Positions 54,999 to 62,878 of a stretch of DNA of 64,000 nucleotides are shown piece by piece. Under the pieces are notes generated by a model. That model saw only the letters and a list, made by a program, of their open reading frames with translations. It was not told where the DNA came from and did not search any database. How positions within the stretch are numbered: the stretch's first letter is position 1; each line of letters begins with the position of its first letter. Location: positions 1 to 64,000 of the forward strand of contig CAJYVD010000036.1 in the NCBI GenBank assembly GCA_913778495.1, read 5' to 3'. This DNA is from an uncultured Pantoea sp. Lineage in GTDB: Bacteria > Pseudomonadota > Gammaproteobacteria > Enterobacterales > Enterobacteriaceae. The position numbers and the translations under genes are program-made.

Positions 54999-56338
54999 TG
55001 AGTACCGCAACACTGGTGTTAACGGCAGCAGGCTCAGTCCTGCTGCTGCTGTTTTTGGTGATGAAAGCGCGCATGCACGCCTTTGTCGCCCTGATGTTAG
55101 TGTCGATTGGCGCCGGTCTGTTTTCAGGCATGCCGCTGGATAAAATCGCCGACACCATGCAAAAGGGCATGGGCGGGACGCTCGGCTTTCTGGCGATTGT
55201 GGTGGCGCTCGGCGCCATGTTCGGCAAAATTCTGCACGAAACCGGCGCGGTGGACCAAATCGCAATCCGCATGCTCAAGGTGTTTGGCGAAAGCCGCGCG
55301 CACTATGCCATGGGCATTGCCGGACTGATCTGTGCGCTGCCGCTGTTTTTCGAAGTGGCAGTCGTGCTGCTGATCAGCATCGCGTTCGCGGTGGCGCGCC
55401 GCACCCACGATAACCTTGTCAAACTGGTGATCCCGCTGTTTGCAGGCGTGGCCGCCGCCGCCGCGTTCCTGCTGCCGGGGCCGGCGCCGATGCTGCTGGC
55501 GTCGCAGATGCATGCCGATTTTGGCTGGATGATCCTGCTGGGCCTGTGCGCCGCAATTCCGGGCATGCTGATCGCCGGACCGCTGTTCGGCAAGCTGATT
55601 GCACGCCACGTCACCTTTAGCGCGCCGCCGGAAGATCATCAGCCTGACGTGGACGCGGCGAAACTGCCGTCGTTTGGCGTCAGTCTGTCGCTGATCCTGT
55701 TCCCGCTGCTGCTGGTTGGGCTGAAAACCATTGGCGCGCGTTTCACCGCGCCGGACTCGCGCCTGTATGCGTGGCTGGAGTTTATCGGCCATCCGTTTAC
55801 CGCCATTCTGCTGGCGTGCCTGGTGGCGATCTACGGTTTAGCCTACCGTCAGGGCATGGACAAAGAGAAGGTGATGCAGGTCTGTGGCAGCGCGCTGCAG
55901 CCCGCGGGCATTATTCTGCTGGTGATTGGCGCAGGCGGCGTATTCAAGCAGGTGCTGGTGGATTCCGGCGTCGGCCCCGTGCTGGGGCACGCGTTGACCG
56001 GCGCAGGCATGCCGGTGGCGCTGGCGTGCTTTATTTTGTCGGGCGCTATCCGCGTGATTCAGGGCTCGGCCACCGTGGCCTGCTTAACCACCGTAGGGCT
56101 GGTGATGCCGGTGATTGAACCCTTGCACTACAGCGGCGCGCAGCTGGCGGCGCTGTCGATCTGCATCGGCGGGGGCTCTATCATTATCAGTCACGTGAAC
56201 GACGCCGGTTTCTGGCTGTTCGGACGTTTTACCGGCGCTACCGAGGCGGAGACGCTGAAAACCTGGACGCTGATGGAGACCATTCTGGGCACCACCGGCG
56301 CGGTGGTCGGCATGATCGCCTTTAGCCTGCTGTCGTAA
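54998..56338 (+). CDS. gntU: Gluconate transporter GntU
   Basis: GntU is a low-affinity gluconate:H+ symporter of the GntP family. The 446 residues equal the E. coli length. About 12-14 hydrophobic helices are visible, with the family blocks GGTLGFLAIVVALGAMFGKILHETGAVDQIA near 60 and GGSIIISHVNDAGFWLFGRF near 392. Coupled to gntK by a 1-nt overlap. Confidence 0.95.
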   Translation: MSTATLVLTAAGSVLLLLFLVMKARMHAFVALMLVSIGAGLFSGMPLDKIADTMQKGMGGTLGFLAIVVALGAMFGKILHETGAVDQIAIRMLKVFGESRAHYAMGIAGLICALPLFFEVAVVLLISIAFAVARRTHDNLVKLVIPLFAGVAAAAAFLLPGPAPMLLASQMHADFGWMILLGLCAAIPGMLIAGPLFGKLIARHVTFSAPPEDHQPDVDAAKLPSFGVSLSLILFPLLLVGLKTIGARFTAPDSRLYAWLEFIGHPFTAILLACLVAIYGLAYRQGMDKEKVMQVCGSALQPAGIILLVIGAGGVFKQVLVDSGVGPVLGHALTGAGMPVALACFILSGAIRVIQGSATVACLTTVGLVMPVIEPLHYSGAQLAALSICIGGGSIIISHVNDAGFWLFGRFTGATEAETLKTWTLMETILGTTGAVVGMIAFSLLS

Positions 56339-56345
56339 TGATCCG

Positions 56346-56370
56346 GGCCGCCGTTGGGCGGCCTGTTTAT
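56346..56370 (+). terminator. gntU terminator
   Basis: A perfect 7-bp stem (GGCCGCC / GGCGGCC) with a GTTG loop is followed by TGTTTAT, 8 bases after the gntU stop and immediately before the convergent yjbB stop. Confidence 0.75.
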
Positions 56371-57995
56371 TAATCCTCCTCCCGCTCATCTTCCGGCTGA
56401 TCCAGCACCGTATAAGCCACCGCGCAGAACAGCGAATTCAGGCGTTTTAAATCTCCGAGCAGGCCGAGATGCAGCGAGCTGGTCTCAATGCTCTGCACGT
56501 TTTGCATGTGCAGCCGCTCTACGTGGGTGTGGGAAAAGCGGCGGATCAGGATGCGAAAACGGTGCTTGGCGCGGCGCAGGCGCTTGGCGCTGGTGATATC
56601 GTGCGACAGAAACACCGATAAACTCAGGCGCAAATTCTCCAGCAGTTTTGCCTGCAGCGTGGTCAACTCCTCAATGCCCTCGGCGGAAAAAGCGCGGCGC
56701 GCGTGCAGCGATTTATCCACCACCTCCACCGACATGCGCTCAATAATGTCGCCCGCCTGTTCAAGGTTGAGCGCCATCTCAATCACTTCCGCCCAGCGCT
56801 GGGAATCTTCGCCCGCCAGGTCCTCTTTGGGCATGCGGGCAAGGTAGAGCTTGATCGCGGTATAGAGCACGTCCACGTCATCATCCAGGCGCCGCACGGT
56901 GCGTTCCGCACGCAGTTCGCCGTGTACCACTTTGCTAAAGGATTCCAGCATCTGCTCCACCACGTCACCCATGCGCAGCGTCTCGCGCGAGGCATTGGCC
57001 AGCGCCAGCGCCGGGGTATCCAGCGCGCTACGGTCTAGATGCTTGGGTTTGAGCGTGGCGTCATTCTCGGCGTCGTCGTCAATGATGCGGCGGCACAATC
57101 GCGCCATCGCATCGGCAAACGGTACCATGAGGACGCAGCGCAGCAGGTTGTAAAACACGTGGAAGAAGATCACCAGCTCTTCGTCGTTGACCGGCATTTT
57201 ATCCAACCACAGCGCGAGGTGATCGATAAACGGCAACACGGCAAGACTGCCGATCAGCTTGAACAGCAGGCTGCCGAGCGCCACGCGCTTGCCAGCGGCG
57301 TTGGCGGCGCTGGCGTTGATCATCGCCAGCAGGCCGCTGCCCAGATTGGCCCCAATCACCAAACAGAGCGCCACTTTGAACGAGATCACCCCTGCGGCGG
57401 TCAGCGTGGCGGTGATCAGCACCGCCGCCAGGCTGGAGTAACTGATAATGGCGAACACCGCGCCAATCAGCGCATCCAGCATCACATCGCCGGTGAGCGT
57501 TGAGAACAGCACCTGCACGCCCGCCGCCTGCGTAATGGGTTTGGCGGCATCCACAATCAGCTGTAGCGCCAGCAGAATCAGCCCGAGGCCAATGGCGGTG
57601 CGGCCCAGCTGTCCGGCGCGCGTCTGCTTACGGCTGAGAAAAAACACCACGCCAAGAAAGATAAACAGCGGCGAGAGCCACGAGAGATCGAAGGTAAGAA
57701 TGCGCGCCATGATGGCGGTACCGACGTCGGCGCCCAGCACCACCACCAGGGCGGGCGTCAGGCTCACCAGATTCTGCGCCACAAACGAGGTCACCAGCAG
57801 CGTGGTGGCGTTACTGCTCTGCACCAGCGCGGTGACGCCGATGCCAGCCAGAAACGCCATGGGTTTTTTCTCGACGCTGCGGCTCAGTACGCGCCGCAGG
57901 TCGGCACCGAACACGCGCATAATGCCGGTGCGCACAATGTGGGTGCCCCACACCAGCAGCGCCACGGCAGAGAGCAGGTTAAGCAGAGTTAGCAT
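56370..57995 (-). CDS. yjbB: Na+/phosphate cotransporter family protein YjbB
   Basis: YjbB belongs to the NptA/PNaS family; in E. coli it has been proposed to export phosphate. ATG 57995 gives 541 residues (543 in E. coli), with GAGGAG upstream; 10 extra upstream codons are not homologous. Two inverted Na/Pi repeats (about 1-140 and 170-310) carry the QSSNATT motif near 55 and SYSSLAAVL near 190. A cytoplasmic PhoU-like helical domain spans about 330-541. It follows the uncharacterised ABC operon on the same strand after 108 bases, without a clear terminator. Confidence 0.93.
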   Translation of the reverse strand: MLTLLNLLSAVALLVWGTHIVRTGIMRVFGADLRRVLSRSVEKKPMAFLAGIGVTALVQSSNATTLLVTSFVAQNLVSLTPALVVVLGADVGTAIMARILTFDLSWLSPLFIFLGVVFFLSRKQTRAGQLGRTAIGLGLILLALQLIVDAAKPITQAAGVQVLFSTLTGDVMLDALIGAVFAIISYSSLAAVLITATLTAAGVISFKVALCLVIGANLGSGLLAMINASAANAAGKRVALGSLLFKLIGSLAVLPFIDHLALWLDKMPVNDEELVIFFHVFYNLLRCVLMVPFADAMARLCRRIIDDDAENDATLKPKHLDRSALDTPALALANASRETLRMGDVVEQMLESFSKVVHGELRAERTVRRLDDDVDVLYTAIKLYLARMPKEDLAGEDSQRWAEVIEMALNLEQAGDIIERMSVEVVDKSLHARRAFSAEGIEELTTLQAKLLENLRLSLSVFLSHDITSAKRLRRAKHRFRILIRRFSHTHVERLHMQNVQSIETSSLHLGLLGDLKRLNSLFCAVAYTVLDQPEDEREED

Positions 57996-58012
57996 CGGGC
58001 AGGCTCCTCGGT

Positions 58013-58047
58013 CGTCAGGCGGCAATAACGCGGCTGCACGCCTGACG
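58013..58047 (-). repeat. Inverted repeat upstream of yjbB
   Basis: CGTCAGGCG (58013-58021) and CGCCTGACG (58039-58047) form a perfect 9-bp inverted repeat with a 17-nt centre between the ABC ATPase gene and yjbB. There is no T tail, so it looks like an intercistronic RNA hairpin or an operator rather than a terminator. Confidence 0.65.
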
Positions 58048-58103
58048 AAGAGCGCAACCGGTGCACAATTGCTCCGCGTCGCGTTGCTAATTTTTCCTTA
58101 GAT

Positions 58104-59096
58104 TTAAGCAACCTGGCGCAACGTCGACATCTCTAACTGTAGACCAATTTCACGGCCGTCCGGGAGTAAATCGGCCGCGCTGCGGTTCAGCACATCCACT
58201 GACAGCACTACGCCGTTGGCGCGCACGCGATAGCGAATCACGTTGCCCAGCAGGCTGTGGCCGAGCAGCGTCGCGGCAATGCCCGCGTCGGGCGCGCACA
58301 GGCGGATCGACTCCGGTCGGATCGCCACGTCACCGCTAAACGCCTGCCCGGTGAGCTGGGTCGCCTGGTCGGCGCTCAGGATGTTGTAGTGGCCGATAAA
58401 GCCCGCGGCGAAGCGATCCGCCGGTTGGGTGTACAGCGCTTCCGCGTTGCCGTTCTGCACGATTTTGCCGCGGTTCATCAGCACAATGCGGTCGGAGAGC
58501 GTGAGCGCCTCTTCCTGATCGTGGGTGACAAACAGCGTAGTCAGGTTAAGTTCCTGCTGGATATGACGAATTTGCTCACGCAGATGGCGGCGGATGCGCG
58601 CATCGAGCGCCGACAGCGGCTCATCCAGCAGCAGCAAACGCGGGCGCGTCACCAGCGAGCGTGCCAGCGCCACACGCTGGCACTGGCCGCCGGACAGCTG
58701 GTGCGGATAGCGGCGCGCGAAGTCGTTCAGCTCCACCAGCGTCAGCGCCTCTTGCACCCGCTGATGAATCTCATCGGCGGGCAGTTTTTGCATCTTCAGG
58801 CCAAACGCGACATTTTTTTCCACCGTCATATTGGGGAACAGCGCGTAGCTCTGAAACACCATGCCCAGCCGGCGCTTTTGCGGCGGCAGCGGCACCAGAT
58901 CTTGCCCCTGCAGCACGATGCTGCCGCTGTTAACGTCGGTTAAGCCGGCGATGCAGCGCAGCAGCGTGGATTTGCCGCAGCCGCTCGGGCCCAGCAGCGT
59001 GACAAACTCGCCTTCGTCAGCCTGAAAGTCGATATTTTCAAAGATCGGCGTGGGGCCGTAGCTTTTGTTCAGCCGGGAGACAGTCAAATAACTCAT
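58104..59096 (-). CDS. ABC transporter ATPase of an uncharacterised phosphate-linked importer
   Basis: ATPase of the PotA/FbpC type that would power import of the ligand bound by the product at 61605-62666. It has 330 residues. Walker A is GPSGCGKST near 36, the signature reads LSGGQCQRVALARSL (Cys replaces the usual Gln or Arg) near 133, and Walker B is LLLLDEPLSALDAR near 155. A TOBE domain lies in the last 100 residues. It overlaps the upstream permease gene by 4 nt and is the last gene of the five-gene unit. The substrate is unknown. Confidence 0.88.
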   Translation of the reverse strand: MSYLTVSRLNKSYGPTPIFENIDFQADEGEFVTLLGPSGCGKSTLLRCIAGLTDVNSGSIVLQGQDLVPLPPQKRRLGMVFQSYALFPNMTVEKNVAFGLKMQKLPADEIHQRVQEALTLVELNDFARRYPHQLSGGQCQRVALARSLVTRPRLLLLDEPLSALDARIRRHLREQIRHIQQELNLTTLFVTHDQEEALTLSDRIVLMNRGKIVQNGNAEALYTQPADRFAAGFIGHYNILSADQATQLTGQAFSGDVAIRPESIRLCAPDAGIAATLLGHSLLGNVIRYRVRANGVVLSVDVLNRSAADLLPDGREIGLQLEMSTLRQVA

Positions 59097-59884
59097 GGTG
59101 AGCCTCGTTGCGGATTAAGGGCGTTGGCCAGCCAGGTTACCAGCAGGACCACGGCGAAATAGGCGATAACCAGCGCGCTGGTAAAATGGCCGCTGCCGTT
59201 GCGCATGTTGAACAGGTAAACCTGCAGCGTTTCATAGCGGGTGCCGACCAGCAGGTTAGCGAACACAAACTCACCTATCAGAAATGAGAAGGAGAGCAGC
59301 ACGGCGATAAACATTCCGCTGCGCAGATTCGGGACGATCACGAGCAGCGCCGCCTGCCAGGTATTGGCGCCGAGCAGGTGCGCGGCGTCCATCAGCTCTT
59401 TGAGATTAATGGCCTGCATGTTGTTAGCGATGGCGCGATAGATAAACGGCAGGGCGATGGTGAAATAGCAGCCAATCAGGATCCACGGCGTGCCGGTCAG
59501 CATCAGCGGGGACGACGAATAAAGCTGCAACAGCCCCACGGATGACACCACCGGCGGTACGGCGAACGGCATCAGGATCAGCACGTTCATTACGGCGTCG
59601 AGTTTGGGATAGTAGTAAGCGATTACAAACATGGTAGGGAGCACCAGCACTAGTGAGAATGCCAGCGCGCCGGCGCACACCAGCAACGAGTGGCCGAGCG
59701 CGGTGAGAAAGCGCGGATCGCGCCATAGCGTGGTGAACCACTCCAGCGTAAAGCCCTGCGGCAGGATGGTGTCGCTCCACTGGGTGGAGAGCGCATACAG
59801 CAAGGTGGCCAGCAGCGGCGCCGCCAGCGTCACCAGCAGCAGGCCGACAATCAGGAAGTGGTAGAGTTTTTCAGCGCGCGACAT
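59093..59884 (-). CDS. ABC transporter permease 2 of an uncharacterised importer
   Basis: A 263-residue inner-membrane permease with six predicted helices and the EAA-like loop ELMDAAHLLGANTWQAALLVIVPNLRSG near residue 165. It resembles PotC/PhnV-type subunits. Its start lies 1 base after the stop of permease 1, and its end overlaps the ATPase gene by 4 nt, so the subunits are translationally coupled. Confidence 0.87.
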   Translation of the reverse strand: MSRAEKLYHFLIVGLLLVTLAAPLLATLLYALSTQWSDTILPQGFTLEWFTTLWRDPRFLTALGHSLLVCAGALAFSLVLVLPTMFVIAYYYPKLDAVMNVLILMPFAVPPVVSSVGLLQLYSSSPLMLTGTPWILIGCYFTIALPFIYRAIANNMQAINLKELMDAAHLLGANTWQAALLVIVPNLRSGMFIAVLLSFSFLIGEFVFANLLVGTRYETLQVYLFNMRNGSGHFTSALVIAYFAVVLLVTWLANALNPQRGSP

Positions 59885-59885
59885 A

Positions 59886-60737
59886 TCACGACTCCCGCGT
59901 GGTGACGTTAAGGTAGCTGCGCCGCACCAGATACTGCTGCACCAGGGTTATCAGCGCCATGATCAGCACCAGCAGCATCGCCAGCGCACCGCCGGTATTC
60001 GGATCCAGCGAGATATCGCCCGACACCAGCGCCGCAATGCGCACCGGCACCACGTTAAAGTTGCCGGTGGTCAGCGCGTAGATAGTGGCATAGGCACCCA
60101 ATGCGTTCGCCAGCAGGATCACAAACGTTCCCAGCAGCGCCGGAAACAGAATCGGCAGGGCGATATGCCGCCAGTAGCGCCAGCGGCTGGCACCGAGCAG
60201 CGCGGCAGACTCCTCCCACTCTTTGCGCAGCCCCTCAAAGGCCGGGTAAAGGAGCAGAATCCCCAGCGGGATCTGGAACCAGGTGTATACCAGCACCATG
60301 CCGTCGCGCGAAAAGAGTTTGAAGCCGTTCAGCACGCCATAATGACGCAGCAGCAGCGTCACGCAGCCGTTCATGCCCAACAAAATCACGAATGCAAACG
60401 CCAGCGGCACACCGGCAAAATTGCTGGTCATGTTGGTGAAAGAGAGCAGGAAGCGCTGCACGCGTCCGCTGCCCAGTTTGTGCAGCGAATAGCCCGCGAT
60501 CAGCGCCACGATCAAACCGTAAACGCTTGACCAGAGGGAGATATCCAGCGACAGTCGGAACGCCTGGAGATAAAAGGGTGACGTGAGGATATCGACGTAA
60601 TTATCGATGCCCCAGCGGCTGTTCATGTCGCTCCAAAAGCTGTTGACGGCAATCCACAGCAGCGGTGCGAGCTGGAAAGCAATCCAGCACAGGGTAAACG
60701 GCACCAGCAGCAGCAGCGCCCAAGTTTTGGCTTTCAT
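59886..60737 (-). CDS. ABC transporter permease 1 of an uncharacterised importer
   Basis: A permease of 283 residues from ATG 60737 (MKAKTWALLLLVPFTLCW). The open frame begins 10 codons earlier at 60767, but the ATG at 60737 forms an ATGA overlap with the stop of the hydrolase gene and starts a clean first helix. Six helices and the EAA loop EESAALLGASRWRYWRHIALPILFP near 185 are visible. It resembles PotB/PhnU-type subunits. Confidence 0.86.
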   Translation of the reverse strand: MKAKTWALLLLVPFTLCWIAFQLAPLLWIAVNSFWSDMNSRWGIDNYVDILTSPFYLQAFRLSLDISLWSSVYGLIVALIAGYSLHKLGSGRVQRFLLSFTNMTSNFAGVPLAFAFVILLGMNGCVTLLLRHYGVLNGFKLFSRDGMVLVYTWFQIPLGILLLYPAFEGLRKEWEESAALLGASRWRYWRHIALPILFPALLGTFVILLANALGAYATIYALTTGNFNVVPVRIAALVSGDISLDPNTGGALAMLLVLIMALITLVQQYLVRRSYLNVTTRES

Positions 60738-61546
60738 GGCTGCGGCTCCGCCAGCATGGCACGGCACACCGGTTTGTCATGCGGCGCACCCAGCAGCGTA
60801 CAAATGAGGCCGCACAGCTCGGTTTGCTGCGGCTGCAGATCGGGCTGGAGGGAAAAGCCCGCGCCAAACACAAACAGCGGCACCTGGGTCTCTTCCGGCA
60901 GCATACCGCCGTGCGAACGGTCATCGTTCATGCCGTGATCGGCGGTCACCAGCACCTGATAACCGGCCGCCAGCCAGCCCGGCATCCACTGCGCCAGATA
61001 GCCATCGGCCATGCGGGCGCGATTGCGATATTGCGCGGATGACAGGCCGTGTTTGTGGCCGGCATCGTCGATGTTCATGGGATGAATCAGCAAAAAATCG
61101 GGATCGTGGCGCAGCCGCAAACTCTCGGCGTCTTCAAACAGGTGCGCATCCGGATAGCTGTCATCCCAGTAAAAGTGGCCGTATTGAATCGGCAGATCGG
61201 GCGCCAGCGTGTGGCGGTCGCGCGCGGCCACAAAGGGCGTACGATTATACAGTTCGCTGACCCAGTGATACGCGGCAGCGGCCGTGGTGAGCCCAGCGGC
61301 ACGCGCGTAGTGAAAGATGCTGCGCCCGTGACTCAGGCGGCTTACGCCGTTGTGGATGATGCCGCTGCGCACCGGCGGAATACCGGTCAAAATGCATTCA
61401 TACAGCGGGCGCGACAGCGAAGGCAGTTCGCAGGTCAGCGAATAGTAATGACCGTTGCCCTGTTTGCACTCGGCCAGCAGGTAGCCCATGGCGTGCTGCG
61501 CGACCTGATTGCTCAGCCCATCCAGTACCACCAGAATTGTTTTCAT
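60734..61546 (-). CDS. Cytoplasmic alkaline-phosphatase-superfamily phosphodiesterase/hydrolase
   Basis: A 270-residue protein of the type I phosphodiesterase/nucleotide pyrophosphatase clade of the alkaline phosphatase superfamily, which also includes phosphonoacetate hydrolase. No signal peptide, so it should act in the cytoplasm on imported ligand. Predicted metal and catalytic residues are present: Asp9 in VVLDG, a Ser nucleophile at 43 (or 45) in LPSLSRP, and Asp161/His164 in NIDDAGHKHG. Asp203/His204 in TADHGMNDD and His212 in SHGG complete the set. It is the second gene of the operon, between binding protein and permeases, and overlaps permease 1 by 4 nt. The substrate is unknown. Confidence 0.85.
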   Translation of the reverse strand: MKTILVVLDGLSNQVAQHAMGYLLAECKQGNGHYYSLTCELPSLSRPLYECILTGIPPVRSGIIHNGVSRLSHGRSIFHYARAAGLTTAAAAYHWVSELYNRTPFVAARDRHTLAPDLPIQYGHFYWDDSYPDAHLFEDAESLRLRHDPDFLLIHPMNIDDAGHKHGLSSAQYRNRARMADGYLAQWMPGWLAAGYQVLVTADHGMNDDRSHGGMLPEETQVPLFVFGAGFSLQPDLQPQQTELCGLICTLLGAPHDKPVCRAMLAEPQP

Positions 61547-61569
61547 CCGTTGCTCCTTCCGTTGGCCGT

Positions 61570-61590
61570 GCGGGCAGCGCGTCTGCCCGC
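61570..61590 (-). terminator. Intercistronic hairpin after the binding-protein gene
   Basis: A perfect 8-bp stem (GCGGGCAG / CTGCCCGC) with a 5-nt loop lies in the 58-nt gap between binding protein and hydrolase genes. It lacks a T run. As with livK/livH and ugpB/ugpA, it probably raises binding-protein mRNA relative to the downstream genes. Confidence 0.6.
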
Positions 61591-61604
61591 ACCGCGTAAT
61601 GCGC

Positions 61605-62666
61605 TTATTGCTTCATATTGATAACGACGTTCTCCTGCCACAGGCGCGGCAGCATTTTTGAGGTTTTGTCCCACGCGGCTTGATCCTTGATAGGACGCGC
61701 GTGTTGGTACTCCGACTGCGGCAGCAGCTTGGCCTGCACGTCCGGCGGCAGCGTTAAATGCTCGGCGCGGATCGGGCGCGCGTAACCTTTCGCCAGGTTG
61801 ATCTGACCTTCATCAGACAAAATGTATTCGCGCGCCAGCTTGGCGGCGTTGGGGTGCTGTGCGTATTTGTTAATGATGGTGGTGTAGCCGGAGGTGACCG
61901 AGCCGTCGGAAGGGATAACGACGTCATAGCGATTTTTATCAATCTTATCGCGGTAGTTCAGCCCGTTGAAATCCCACACCACCGCCACCTGAATTTCGCC
62001 TTTTTCGATGTTGGCGATGACCGGATCGGTGACGCCTAACCGTCCCTGTTTCGCCAGATCGCCAAAGAAAGCCAGCGCCGGTTTAATGTTTTTTTCATCG
62101 CCGCCCAGAGCGTAGCTTGCGGCCAGCACGCCATTGGCCGCCTGAGCAGCGGTGCCGACGTCACCGATAGTGACCACGTACTTACCTTTTTTGAGATCGG
62201 CCCAGCTGTGCGGCGCGTCTTTGACCTGCTGCTTGTCAATCAGGAACGCGATGGTGCCGGTGTAAGCCAGCATCCAGTTGCCATCGCTGTCTTTAGCCCA
62301 TGCCGGAATCTGATCCCAATGGGTCGGTTTGTACGGCTGCGCCACCCCTTTGCTCACGGCGATAGGCCCAAAGGCGGCGCCCACGTCGCCGATGTCAGCG
62401 CTGGCGTTCTCTTTCTCAGCGGCAAACTTCGCCAGTTCTTGCGCCGAGGACATGTCAGTGTCGCTGTGCTTCAGGCCATATTTCTGCGTGATAGCGTTCC
62501 AGGTATCTTTCCAGTTGGCCCAGGTATCGGGCATACCGACGCTGTTGATTTGACCTTCCGCGCGTGCGGCTTTTTCCAGCGCAGCAAGATCATTGTCGGC
62601 GGCGTGCGCAGCGGGCAGCGCAAGCAGCACGGCACTGGTTACGGCAGAGGCGATAAATGCTTTCAT
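61605..62666 (-). CDS. Periplasmic binding protein of an uncharacterised importer
   Basis: A 353-residue extracellular solute-binding protein with signal peptide ending AAHA (residue 22). It resembles the ferric/polyamine/phosphonate/hexose-phosphate class (AfuA/PotD/PhnS-like). Visible class features are TIAFLIDKQQVKDAPHSWADLKKGKY near 140 and the hinge VVIPSDGSVTSGYTTIINKYAQHPNAAKL near 250. It is not obviously Salmonella PhnS as remembered. GGAG precedes the ATG. It is the first gene of the operon behind a Pho-type promoter. The ligand is inferred to be a phosphorus compound from regulation and from the hydrolase. Confidence 0.87.
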   Translation of the reverse strand: MKAFIASAVTSAVLLALPAAHAADNDLAALEKAARAEGQINSVGMPDTWANWKDTWNAITQKYGLKHSDTDMSSAQELAKFAAEKENASADIGDVGAAFGPIAVSKGVAQPYKPTHWDQIPAWAKDSDGNWMLAYTGTIAFLIDKQQVKDAPHSWADLKKGKYVVTIGDVGTAAQAANGVLAASYALGGDEKNIKPALAFFGDLAKQGRLGVTDPVIANIEKGEIQVAVVWDFNGLNYRDKIDKNRYDVVIPSDGSVTSGYTTIINKYAQHPNAAKLAREYILSDEGQINLAKGYARPIRAEHLTLPPDVQAKLLPQSEYQHARPIKDQAAWDKTSKMLPRLWQENVVINMKQ

Positions 62667-62699
62667 CTCAGTGGCTCCGGGTGTAAGTTGTGGGCGTCT

Positions 62700-62711
62700 T
62701 GGTCTAGTCCA
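62700..62711. promoter_or_regulatory. Candidate operator for the UTRA-family regulator
   Basis: TGGTCTAGTCCA matches TGGTCTAGACCA, the palindrome recognised by several GntR/HutC (UTRA) repressors such as NagR/DasR and close to the PhnF site, at 11 of 12 positions. It lies about 15 bp downstream of the -10 of the divergent ABC operon, a roadblock position. The cognate regulator is encoded at 62879-63577. Confidence 0.6.
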
Positions 62712-62725
62712 GCAAGAACCGAGCC

Positions 62726-62759
62726 AATGTAGCCCCGCCGGATGAAGGTTTTATGACGG
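62726..62759 (-). promoter_or_regulatory. Pho-box promoter of the uncharacterised ABC/hydrolase operon
   Basis: On the minus strand CCGTCATAAAACCTTCAT (62759 down to 62742) agrees with the Pho box CTGTCATAAAACTGTCAT at 15 of 18 positions. It is followed after exactly 10 bp by TACATT (62731-62726) as -10. That box-to-minus-10 spacing is typical of PhoB-activated promoters, where the box replaces the -35. The binding-protein start codon lies 60 bp downstream of the -10. Confidence 0.7.
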
Positions 62760-62828
62760 GCGCAGCAAAATGCGGCGTTGCGCGTCTTTTGCGCTGGGCA
62801 TCTACGGAAAGAGCGGGGATTCACAAAA

Positions 62829-62846
62829 GTGTCATCGAACTGTCAC
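62829..62846 (+). promoter_or_regulatory. Pho box upstream of the UTRA regulator gene
   Basis: GTGTCATCGAACTGTCAC has half-sites GTGTCAT (6/7) and CTGTCAC (7/7, C allowed at the end) spaced 11 bp, oriented toward the regulator gene 33 bp downstream. A weaker third half-site GATTCAC sits 11 bp upstream at 62818. A good -10 is not visible at the expected position (62857-62862), so promoter activity is uncertain although the box itself is close to consensus. Confidence 0.7.
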
Positions 62847-62878
62847 AGTGCAGCGATGCCCCAGAAAGAGGCGGAATC

